DNA from: Amphimedon queenslandica | Lineage: Eukaryota > Porifera > Demospongiae > Haplosclerida > Niphatidae | DNA length: 64,000 bases | Direction of reading: 5' to 3' | Assembly (NCBI RefSeq): GCF_000090795.2 | Contig: NW_003546277.1 | Location: 257,420-321,419, forward strand | Shown here: positions 22,001 through 32,400 of the stretch, in pieces | How positions within the stretch are numbered: the stretch's first letter is position 1 | How the letters are laid out: each line of letters opens with the position of its first letter | Notes under the pieces: model-generated | Database searches by the model: none | What the model was told of the DNA's origin: nothing | Seen by the model: the letters and a program-made list of their open reading frames with translations, nothing else | Translations under genes and position numbers: made by a program

Positions 22001-22184
22001 GACAGAAAGAAAGGAGGAGTGGCTACTGGCTAGTAAAGTGGGAATTTACGAAATTTTTTATCCGTAAAACTCCGGTGATCTGTAACATTAGATTTACTTC
22101 CGGTTTGATTCTGCGGTGTTTTACGGATATGAGTTTCCGTAAAATTAGCAGTAGTTTATTACTAGTTATAATTCGTGTTTTATC
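22001..22184. promoter_or_regulatory. Divergent promoter LMAN2 / GTF2F1
   Basis: A 184-bp spacer between two divergent starts. TCCGTAAAA occurs at 22061-22069 and 22136-22144, and its reverse complement TTTTACGGA at 22119-22127; the last two form an inverted repeat with an 8-base loop. An ETS-like ACTTCCGG lies near 22096. There is no TATA box near either start. Confidence 0.7.
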
Positions 22185-24750
22185 ATGGCCACTCAAGAAT
22201 ATTCAGTCAAACTTGGAAAGTTAGTCACACCATGACAGACCATCAATCAAGAAGTATCCCTCCATTTTAAATATCCTTTTTCTCTTTTATAGTCCAGACA
22301 ACAAAGAGTATAATATAATGAGATTCAAGCCACCACACAATTGTGACCTTCAGCAACTCACTAATGTAAATTTTTAAAAATTAAAAAGTTATATATAATT
22401 ATGTAATAATCATGCAGCAATTTGTAGTGAATTACGTACGGCTATTAGGTAAAGCATAACACCAATTTTATTAATGCTGCATGTCCTTGACTGTCCCTTG
22501 ACATTAATCTGTTAATTAAAAACTTTTTTGGTATGTAGCCCAAGTTGGATCGCCAAGAGACAAAGGAACAGGACGAGGGAAAGGTTGAGCGAGTCCTTGA
22601 AGGAGAGGGAACAGAGTACAGGCAGAAGGAGAGAGAGGACGCCAAGAGAAGGAGGCGTGGCTTTCGTGCTAGGAAAGCCAACCCAGCTGATCAGCCATGG
22701 ATACTCAGAGAACACAAGAAAGGAGGAAAACAGTTAAGAGAAAGAAACTGTTTAGAAACATGTGCATGTGTAACAGTTTTAAGAGGATCAATAGAACAAA
22801 ATCCTTATAGGCTAAGTACCAGTATAAGCTAGTACAATGTACTTAAGGACAGATAACTATTATTATTATAGATTATTATAGTGCATGTATATAAATGAGA
22901 TGAGCAATTTATTATGTTAATTGTATCATAGTTTTATAGGACGTAAGGAAGGTGGGATTAACAGCAGTGCCTCTTATTACCTCCTGTCTCTTGGAGCCAA
23001 TAACTCATTTGAAGCTTATCCCATTTCAAACTGGTACTGACCTTTAACTCATTGTCATCATCAATTTATGTTCCTGTCAGGTATAACTTTGTACCTCCTG
23101 TCAAATATAATTATTTGAATGACGAGGAGGCAGAAGAGAGATTTGAGAAGAGACACAAGACACTCAATTATTTCTCGATTATGATGAGCAAGAGGATCAA
23201 GGAGAAGACAGAAGATGAAACTGACCCACTGACAGTCACAGTAAGAGAGGAGAGAGAGAGGGAGCATAAAGAATGACATTTTATAGTCAAAAGCTGCCAA
23301 GGACTCTGATTCAGAGGCTGAGTTTTCATCAGTTGGGAGTGACACTGATGGTATTAAATACTCTATCAATATAATTATAATCATTTATTTAAGATAAACC
23401 CAAATCTTCCAGTAAAGGAAAGAAAGGCAAGAAAGGTAATTGATGATGAATATTACACCCTACACATGGTTGTATATGTGAAGGAGATTCTAAGAAGAAA
23501 AGGAAAGCCTCAGCAGCTGTTAAGAATGATGACAGCGAGGCAGGAGAAGAGACTGATGAAGGTGACATGGAATCACAAGAAATGGATTATTATTCAACCA
23601 CCAGCTCTGATGGAGAAGAGGAAAGAGTGAGCCCCTCTAATAATGTAGCCATGCAGTTAATGAGAGTCAACAAATTCATTTTATATTTGGTTAATTTTGG
23701 TGTTTCTGTTTTTGTTTTTGTCTTAAGCTTCTCAAAGAGGTGAAGGAGCAGCCAAGAGATGATGCTGAAGTTGAGAGGAAGGAGGAAGGAGGGATTGATG
23801 AAGTGTTTGGGGATAAAAGCTCATCTTCATCTGATGAAGGAGAGGACCTAACTGAAAGTGGTAAATTTTGATCTGATTTTGGAGCAACTTTAAAAAATTT
23901 ATAAATTTCATTTTTGCCCTCATGATACCCCACCTTTATACAATTAAGTTTATCTCCTAATGCCAAAAACCCATTAGTTCCATTGTCATGAAATCTGTGA
24001 CAAGCAAAAACCCATTAGTTCCATTGTCACGAAATCCGTGACAAGCAAAAAAACCCATTAGTTCCATTGTCACGAAATCCGTGACAAGCAAAAAAACCCA
24101 TTAGTTCCATTGTCACGAAATCCGTGACAAGCAAAAAGACTCCTGTGAAATATGATAACCTCTATTACAGTATTGTGTTGTAGGAAAAGAGTTGAAGGCA
24201 ATTATACGCAAGCAAGAACCAGTCAAAGAAGAAGAAGAAGAAGAATTGGAGTCTGAAGAAGAAAGCAAAGAATCCAATCAGAAAAGTATGAGATGGTTAC
24301 TAGTAATGATAACCGGTGAATTTATATGAGAAAATCTCACCAACCACCAATATTAATTTTACATCAATAAATCAGCAATAGATATATATTATTATTATGG
24401 TTTGCTTAGCTTCAAGTCCGTCAAAAGGGAGTGCTGGTAGTACAAAGAGAGTGTTGGAGTCTCCATCAGTGGAAGGACCATCAAAGAAGAAGATCAGGAA
24501 AGAGGAGGAGGAGAAACAGCCCATAAGACCAGATAGGATCACCACTCATGAGGTGTACAAGTATTTATCAAGGAAGCCAATGACTTCTAAAGCATTGATG
24601 AAGAAATTCATAAAGTTAAAGCCAGAAATGGATAAAGACTCCATTACAGGAGCTCTTGCTGCTATACTTAACTCATCAATGTCACTGATAGAGACACAAG
24701 TGGTTGATAAGAAGAAGAGATATTCCATTCGCTCTAAAGGAGACTCATAG
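22185..24750 (+). CDS. GTF2F1: Transcription initiation factor IIF alpha subunit (RAP74)
   Basis: A multi-exon gene. The N-terminal dimerisation half shows EYNIMRFKP, the RRRRGFRARKANPADQPWIL block, GRKEGGINSSASYYLLSLG, FEAYPISNWYNFVPPVKY and EEAEERFEKRHKTLNYFSIM, all aligning with human RAP74. The centre is a long highly charged linker (SEAGEETDEGD, KEEEEEELESEEE), and the C-terminus is the winged-helix that binds FCP1 and TFIIB (ITTHEVYKYLSRKPMTSKALMKKF...KKKRYSIRSK). TFIIF binds RNA polymerase II in the pre-initiation complex. An intron near 24 kb holds a 41-43-bp minisatellite. The start is 184 bases from the divergent LMAN2 start. Confidence 0.95.
23961..24139. repeat. 41-43-bp minisatellite with internal hairpin in GTF2F1 intron
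   Basis: Four direct units of 41-43 bases differ mainly in the length of an A run. Each contains the inverted repeat TTGTCACG-AAATC-CGTGACAA. In the first unit both CpGs of the stem read TpG (TTGTCATG...TGTGACAA). The array lies between the exon ending near 23862 and the next exon near 24184. Confidence 0.93.
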
Positions 24751-25058
24751 CAGTCTCCATCAATCCACTTAGTACTTGTGAAGTTGTGATAAACTTTTTA
24801 AAAGTGGACATTATTGTATTTCAATGAAATAACATGCTAACATTATCATGCTATTATACCAAAAACTGTAAATTTAAGATAAATTAGTACAATCACTATT
24901 TTCTAAAATAAAGGACAACAATCATACTTGTAATAAAGAGAGACAGAGACATAATGATAATCATTTAAAAATGACTGACTATTGTATTATGTGTGTGTAT
25001 GTTTGTGTTATGAAATAAAGCAAGATATGTTGATGTATATTTATTAGCCAATTCTTCT
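24751..25058. other. Convergent 3' spacer GTF2F1 / PRC1
   Basis: 308 bases of AT-rich DNA between two stop codons. AATAAA-like signals occur on the plus strand near 24908 and 25015. No further gene or repeat was seen. Confidence 0.6.
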
Positions 25059-25631
25059 TCATGAGACATTGGCTTTAGATGATTTTGTAGATACAACACT
25101 GGAGCGATTGTTTGGTGGGCCAAATGTGATGGCACGCTGTGTGTGGGAGAGAGAGAGGGGGAGGAGAAAGGAAAAGGACGTGGAAAAGTTTGTAGAAATT
25201 AGTAAAAGGAAAGAAAACGTTGAGAAAAAAACATGTATAATACAAAATAATGATAAATGATTGATTATAGCTGTGTTGTTCAATGATTTCACCAGCTTAA
25301 AAATTCCTTGTCCTCTGGTGTGGTTTACCTGAAAATCAGTATAAGACCCTGCAGAGGCCAATGAAAAGTCAAAACCTGGTTCAGGGGTCGCTGGATTGCT
25401 TTTATTCTTGTCCTTAAGTACTTTATTCTGATGCCTTGGTAGCCTACGAGCTGGGGTCTAGTGGATCATTAAAATGAGTTACCAGCTCAAGTGTATATAC
25501 TTACTATCTTATTAGTAGTGGCTTTTACTAATGGAGAAGGAGCAGGTGTTACTCTAGCAACTTTAGGTGCTCTGTCATTAGACACTGGAGCAACAGCTTT
25601 CCTAAAATAATCAATAATAATAATAATAATC

Positions 25632-25698
<67 letters not shown>

Positions 25699-26872
25699 TC
25701 ATTATAATTGGCTACCTCTTTGGTGTTGGGGTCTGTGGTTTGCTTCCAAACTTCATTTCCATTACTGTGGTCTCAGCTTTGATTTGTTGCTACATAAAAG
25801 TATTTTTAAATGGTCTCCACTCCTCCTCCTCCTCTTACTCTCTTGATCTTCTCCTGTTCCTTTGATTGGTGATACTCCTCCCATCTTGAGTCAAGGTTGT
25901 CAAGGTAACGCTGGTCCTTTATTATAAAATGGCGGGTGTGGTCCTCTTCCCACTGGGTGAGTACCTCCTTCAACTTTTTCTCCGTCTACAGAAGAAATCA
26001 ACGAAATAACTAGCTGACATTAACTTTGACCTCACTCCATACATGTACATGCACATGTATGATTGTTATCATCATTGTTGTAATAATGATGGTGATAATT
26101 TCACATACTTTAGGTAAATCTTTATTTATTTTTTGGTGCAAGCGTTGCTCTTGCAGCAGTTTCCCTCCTCTGTTGTTCAACCTGGCTGGATCATTTGCAC
26201 GATTCTGCATAATTAACACCAAGAGTGGATAAGGAGTCAGATATACTAGTATTCAAAGGGCTAGCTCACATCCATTTCTATCTTTTGATCCCAAAGGGAT
26301 TCTCTTTTCTCAACCAGTTTGAATATCTCGTTATTATCGGCATAAAACCCTCTCATTTTGTCAAGCTCACTTTCATGTGCACTCAAGTTATCTTCAGTAA
26401 AATCATCTAACGGATGAGAGAAAAGTAGGGGAAAGACAAAAATGGAGAGAAGAAATACGTTGAGCTGCATGTGTCTCAATCATTTTGCAGTACCATTAAA
26501 AGCAGGTCCAAATTCTCTCTTCTGATTCTCCCCAAACATACATTGGTCCCACACTTTGGCCAACTCAGCCCGAGTGGCCTTGATGAATCCTTCTAAGTGA
26601 AACTGCTTGAGAATATCTAACCTGTCAACTTCAGACTTCAACTATACATTGAGAGAAATCATGAATAGACTCTCATATTGTTAATAAATTAATAATATCT
26701 AATAAAGTCACCATTCACCTCTTTGATGACCCAGTCCTTGTAGCCCTGATGCTGTGAGAGGAACTCCTCGCGAAACTCAGTTGGTATCTCTAGTCGCTTC
26801 CATAGCGATGTGATACAGTTCCTCAGGTAGTTGGCTTCCTTCTCTTGCTCCGTTGCACTGGATTCCAACTAG

Positions 26873-26912
<40 letters not shown>

Positions 26913-27783
26913 CATACAGCAAAGGTCATTAAACAATGGGTGTTCATCATACAGTACCTTCTGATAATAATCCTCCAAAGACTTCATATTAGCTTGAGAG
27001 AACACAAAATGGCTGATGTCTCCACTGTATAGCCTCAGCCCCAGCTCATCGGTTGGCTCCGTCTCAAGCTCCGCCCACACAGCACGAGCCTTATCACGGA
27101 CATTACGAAACTCAACCTGACGCTGATCCTAATTAAAAGAATGAAATGACCACATCCATTTCAAAATTACCATACCTTGATTGATTCAAGTTGTTCTACT
27201 TTCTCAAGATAATTCTGAAGTTCTTCTTCTGATGGGATCAGGTTCTCCGACTGCCACTTGAGACTAAAGGAAGGTTTCTCTCCGATCCCGTGAGCAAGGA
27301 CTGTCTCCATTTCTATGAGTCGTTTGAGTCTCTTCATTCTGTCGTGTTTAATCTTGTTCAGTGCATCAACTCTTTCTCGTATTAACCTTTCCTTCTCTGT
27401 TATTGTCTTCAAACTATAGCTATCCTACAATGAAACATATTCATTATTAATTTTGTTTTAAGTGATAAAAGGTGAAAATCTACAATTAATAAACTAAAAT
27501 ATCTCACAAGAGTGGAGGATAAATGAAGTTGTGTTTCCAGCTGGACTAGTTCCTCGGAGCAGCTCTTGATGCTGTCCTCCAGTCGCTTCTTGAGCGATCT
27601 CTCTTCCTCCAGCATCTCCAATTGAAGGTTACAATGATACTGGAACATCTTGTCTCGCCTTTCCTGTCGAATCCGGTCCTCTATTCCGATGGCATCCCAA
27701 ATAGAAGCAAATTCCTTTATAGTCTCGTGCTCTAAAAGCTGAGAAAGGCTTTCTTTAATGGCGAGTATCTCCTTGGAAGACAT
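25059..27783 (-). CDS. PRC1: PRC1/MAP65 family spindle midzone protein
   Basis: A multi-exon minus-strand gene. The N-terminus (MSSKEILAIKESLSQLLEHE) leads into a long helical region with heptad character (MLEEERSLKKRLEDSIKSCSEE, KTITEKERLIRERVDALNKIK). The family-typical LGLRLYSGDISHF, CITSLWKRLEIPTEFREEFL and ARAELAKVWDQCMFGENQKREF follow, then NRGGKLLQEQRLHQKINKDLPKTEKKL with EWEED-like WEEDH, the microtubule-binding core of Ase1/PRC1/MAP65. The last ~120 residues are Ser/Pro/Lys-rich, as in PRC1 (possible CDK sites). It should crosslink antiparallel microtubules during anaphase and cytokinesis. A (TTA)n run lies in one intron. DBNL lies 203 bases upstream on the same strand. Confidence 0.92.
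25616..25694. repeat. (AAT)n microsatellite in PRC1 intron
   Basis: About 25 AAT units, once interrupted, immediately beside an exon boundary near 25603. Read in the gene's sense this is TTA. Confidence 0.95.
26881..26910. repeat. (GA)n microsatellite in PRC1 intron
   Basis: About 15 GA units; in the gene's sense strand the run is CT and lies close to the acceptor side of a short intron. Confidence 0.9.
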
Positions 27784-27986
27784 TGTTAATAAATTTGAAA
27801 CTTTGAATTGTGCCTTTCCTACTGCGCATGCGCAATGATTCTCAAGGTGTGGCTAACACGTGATAACACGTGGGTCATGAAAACTCGCTAACTATATAAA
27901 CAGCATAAAATATAAAAAATAGTTTCTACATAAAAATAAGAAAAATCAAGCGCAAAACTAAATACAAGAAACCTTCCCTCTCCCTC
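27784..27986 (-). promoter_or_regulatory. PRC1 promoter with NRF-1-like palindrome and two E-boxes
   Basis: The 203-bp spacer between the DBNL stop and the PRC1 start holds the perfect palindrome TGCGCATGCGCA at 27823-27834, 40 bases from the PRC1 ATG. Two CACGTG boxes lie ten bases apart at 27857-27862 and 27867-27872, and GGTGTGGCT at 27846-27854. The same palindrome plus CACGTG pairing is found upstream of CDC25. Confidence 0.7.
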
Positions 27987-29498
27987 TTAAATCAGTTCAA
28001 CATAGTTAGCAGGGAATAAGCCACTGGACCCGTCAAGCTGTCTGGTTCCCCTCCACCATCCATCATCAATCTGCTCTATATCAGTAATAATCTCATCAAC
28101 ATCAAACGATAACTCAGTATCATCCTCTACAATAAATATAAACAAATGATAGGTTGTCCTTAAACTTGTAAATACATTACCTGCTTCATAATCGTACAAT
28201 GTCTTAGCGGTCACGCCCTAAGAAAAGAAGCAGTACAAGAATCAAGTACAAAAAACTTACGTCACTTTGACCAGGAGCCTCCTGTACATCATCATATATC
28301 TGATCCTACAATAGCAAGGTTAATTAAGTCATTAATTAGAGGGGCACACTCACCTGAGGCTCTTCAGCATAAGCATCCTCCAGCTGTCCATAATCAGTAT
28401 CAACTTGTTGGACGTCATCATATATCTGATCCATACCCTCGTCTTCTTGAGGAGGCTGAGTCACATCGTCATACAGCTGCTCACTTTCCTCTGGTTCCGG
28501 CTCATACTGAGGCTCTGGTTCTGGTTCCGGTTCAGGCTCATACTCTGGTTCTGGTTCGTATTGAGGCTCTGGCTCTGGTTCTGGTTCAGGCTCATATTGA
28601 GGTTCTGGCTCCGGTTCAGGCTCTGGTTCTGGTTCAGGCTCTGGTTCTGGAACACGTGGAGGTGGTTTAGCAACACGTTTTGGTGCTGGACGTGGTGGCA
28701 CTCTTCTCTGCTCTTCAGCTTTCTGTTCAAACCCAGCCAACTTGTCTCTTACACCAGAACTAACACTCTTATCCTAATGATAATAATAATAGTGGCAATA
28801 ATTATTATGACAAAATTCCAGCTCATTTCATAATGAAATATCATCCTAATTACTACAACCATAGTTGCCATAATTGGCATTAAAGATTAACCAGTCATGA
28901 CAGATAGTGATTGCTGCACAGTAACCAGACAGTCCACCACACAACTCAAGTATATAACTAACCTGAGCCTTCTGTCGCTGGCTTTGTGTCTTCTCCTTTT
29001 CTAATTCAGAATCCACTCGGTGTTCACGTTCTTTAAGTCGACTTTGCTAAAAAATGATTAATTGATATGAGATTTACATTGAACTTTAATTCCGCCGTGC
29101 TTCATTTTGCAAATATAAAAACACTTTGCCATATCAAAGCAAAAACTTACTAGCTGAGCTTCAGTGTCTTCTCTTTCTTTCCTTTCTCTCTCTTGCTCTT
29201 GCTTCCTAAAAACAAATACATTGCAATCATTTTAATGAAGTTGTAGATCTTGATATGTTATTATAATTTGTACTTTTGTTCGGCAATTTCTGAAGCTTTC
29301 TTTCCAGTGATTTCATCACGACGCCTTTGATCAGCAATCTAGTGCAATAAAATAATAATAATAATAATTATTATTATTATTATATATTTTAAACTCACTT
29401 CACGCTCTCTCCTCTCAACTTCTTCCTGCTTCCTGGCCTCAGCCGTGAGTCTCTTTTCTTCTGCAACACGTTTCTCCTCTTCTCTCTATTAATAAATG

Positions 29499-29554
<56 letters not shown>

Positions 29555-30852
29555 TCATTATTTTGTATACTGTTGGTGGAAAAAGAGCAATTAGAGTTAC
29601 ACAAACAACAATGCTAGGGTAAGTACACAAACTGAAAGAGAAATAAAACAGTAAGAATCAACAGACGCCCATAAAAGGAAATGGCAGCTGAACCATTAAA
29701 GGGAGGGAGAGAGAGAGAGAGAGAGGGAAAGAGGGAGGAGGAGAGAGAGGGAGGAGGAAAGAGGGAAAGAGAGTGTTAACCTCTTGTTTGCTCCAAAACT
29801 CATCCCTTGATTTAGTGCTGATCTCCTTCTGAGGATTAGCTCTCTTATAGACCGACCCCTACAGAAATACACATACATACATAGAGCATGTTAGCTTGTT
29901 TCTATATAACATACAACTTCTCCTTGGGCTTCAATGGGTTTAGCTTTTTCCTTATGGAAACTGAAATTGGCACCTACACACACACACACAACGAATAGAA
30001 ATAACACGACAAACAGAAAATAGAAACAATGAATATTAATGAGATACAGTACCTGAGGACTTGGACACTTTATCAAGAATAATGTCACTCTCCACATCAT
30101 CTTCATGACGAGCATTAATAGTAACGTGAGCTCCCTAACAAATAATAACAACAACAACAATAATGATAATAATAACAACAACAAGGTAAATATTGATGTC
30201 AATACAAGAGTTGATGAAGTCTGAATAAAAGTGAGGGGATGTACTGTACATGTACATGTAGTTCGGTTCTTACTCTTAGAAACCTTGCGACATCAGTGAC
30301 GTGGCGAGAACAAACCCCTTTACGTGATGTGGGTACCCCATCACCAATCTACAGGGTCACATGATTATCACATGATTAGTCGACATATTACAGTACCCAA
30401 TTGATAAGGACGTATTTAGGTAGTTGAGTGTTTGGATCAATGACTCTGATGAAAGCATACATCACTTGACCACCACTTAGCTCTTCAACAGCTTCTTCAA
30501 TATCGCCATCTGTAAAGAGAGAGAGGGGGGGAGGGTAATGAAGATGTCAAAGTAAGCTCTAACACAGACTATATAGACATTAATGCAGTGACTCTTACCT
30601 CCTGTTTCTACCACTTTCAGCTCATTAGTCTTTCCCATGTAACCAAAAACTGCCCTAAGAATAAAGAATGAGAAATTGTGGAGGAATATTAAATATTAAG
30701 ATAACTATGAAATGCACTAGATATAGGCTATGATTATACTGTAGGTGTACATCAAAGGTTAATACGAACCAGGTAGTATCTGATTTGTCATCAATAACCG
30801 CATCATAAGCTTCTTTAAGAGCCGCACCGTTTCTGTTCAGATCAACCGACAT
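27987..30852 (-). CDS. DBNL: Drebrin-like / HIP-55 actin-binding adaptor
   Basis: A multi-exon minus-strand gene. An ADF-homology domain opens the protein ([20 protein letters not shown]...[55 protein letters not shown]). A charged helical region follows ([36 protein letters not shown]), then a PAPKR-PPPR proline patch, about 60 residues of Pro-Glu repeats (28481-28667), three YDDV motifs (EQLYDDV, DQIYDDV twice) suited to tyrosine phosphorylation, and a C-terminal SH3 domain ([20 protein letters not shown]...DDGWWRG...[11 protein letters not shown]). Abp1/DBNL links F-actin to endocytosis and tyrosine-kinase signalling. The start is 88 bases from the divergent OAT start. Confidence 0.94.
28481..28667. 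repeat. Coding minisatellite (Pro-Glu repeat) in DBNL
   Basis: In-frame hexamer repeats encode Glu-Pro runs punctuated by QYEPEP and YEPEP; synonymous codons vary (GGTTCT, GGCTCT, GGTTCC in the plus-strand reading). The Pro-Glu pattern is probably a stiff, extended acidic linker between the helical region and the SH3 domain. Confidence 0.9.
29503..29552. repeat. (TTA)n microsatellite in DBNL intron
   Basis: About 17 ATT units in a short intron; a second mixed (AAT)/(ATT) run lies at about 29348-29382 in the neighbouring intron. Confidence 0.95.
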
Positions 30853-30940
30853 CTTGCCTTCTTTACAAAAAGTAGACACACCTCTTCAAGCCACGCCTAT
30901 TCTAATTAAAATGGGTGTGGTTTTGTCTTTTGTTCTAAAG
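30853..30940. promoter_or_regulatory. Divergent promoter DBNL / OAT
   Basis: Only 88 bases separate the two start codons. The spacer has CCACGCCT and GGGTGTGGT, the same GGGYGTGGY-type box in both orientations, about 25 bases apart, flanking an AT-rich centre (TCTAATTAAAA). It must hold both core promoters and both 5' UTRs, or transcription starts overlap the opposite gene. Confidence 0.75.
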
Positions 30941-32344
30941 ATGGCTGCATTTAGGTTGGGTCGTATTCTTCGTTTCAATTCCTTTTTTGCTGGACGCCAG
31001 CCACTGAGGGCTTTATCTGGACCCTCTGCAAGAGAAGCCTCCTCCTCCTCCTCTAGCACAGAAGAGGTCATCGAACGAGAGCTGTCTTACGGGGCTCATA
31101 ATTACAAACCTGTACCTGTGGCCATAGCTAGGGGAGAGGGTGTCCACGTATGGGATGTTGAGGGAAGGAGGTACTTGGACTTCCTCAGTGCCTACTCTGC
31201 CCTCAATCAGGGCCACTGTCACCCAAAGATAGTCCAAGCAATGATGGACCAAGCTCATACACTCACCCTGACCTCAAGGGCCTTTTATACAGATACACTT
31301 GGGGGGTATCAGGAATTTATGACAAAGCTTTTCGGCTACGATAAGCTCCTCCCGATGAATTCAGGAGTGGAGGCAGCTGAGACTGCAGTTAAACTTGCTA
31401 GGAGGTGGGGCTATGATGTAAAGGGTATCCCCCATAACCAAGCTAAGGTTGTTTTTGTTGAGGGTAACTTCTGGGGCCGTTCAATAGCGGCAGTGTCCAG
31501 TTCTGTTGATCCTGAGAACTATGGCGGGTATGGTCCTTATGTGCCAGGATTTGTTATTGTACCGTATGATGACGTAGAGGCATTGGAAGTGAGTCCAATA
31601 TCAGCTGGGTGGGTGGAGCTAATAGTGGGAGGGGCTAACTCTAGCATGATATAGTTTATTAACACATTCAGATCATTTCATTCAATAAACTCCACCCAAC
31701 AATGCATCTCACAAAATTTATCAAGCAAAATTCACTCATTGCATATTTCTCTCTCTTTCATCCCTTTTTCTTTAATTTCTCTGACACCTGCTACACTTTC
31801 CCCCTCCCTCCCTCCCTCCCTCCCTCCTTCCCTCTCTTAGAGGGTTCTAACTGATCCCACGGTAGCTGGCCTCATGCTGGAACCAATCCAAGGTGAAGCA
31901 GGTGTAGTCTTACCACAAGATGGCTACCTAAAGAAAGTGTCTGATCTTTGTAAAGCTAACAATGTAAGTGTCTCCAATTAGATCCCTCTATACCTAAGAG
32001 GTGGTATTCTTTTAGGAACCCAATTGTGTATTTGATGCTGTTTCATAGTATCACAATAGTCCTTAATGTATATGTACACAGGCCCCTACTCAACTCCCAC
32101 TGAACATTATTTTACATGTCTTTATCTTGTTGACTTTACTAATAGCATCAACCTGTGGTTTCATTCCAGCTTTGTCTCTTTTAGTAAATGAATATTTATT
32201 TTTATAAGGCCACTGCCCACTCTCTCTCCCTCTACAGGTTTTATTCATTGCTGATGAAATACAAACCGGATTGGGAAGAACTGGAAAGTATGTCCTACAC
32301 TCTCAGACATCATGTTGTAGACGTACAACATTAAACTAAATTAC

Positions 32345-32400
<56 letters not shown>

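Noticed and set aside
23961-24139. Possible CRISPR array
   Set aside because: The units are contiguous without unique spacers and lie in a eukaryotic intron.
28405-28833. A plus-strand frame rich in Phe, Trp, Leu and Arg
   Set aside because: It is the antisense shadow of the Pro-Glu repeat and flanks of DBNL.
30854-30940. An in-frame extension of OAT upstream to 30854
   Set aside because: The extra residues read back into the DBNL start and would hide the mitochondrial presequence that begins at MAAFRLGR.
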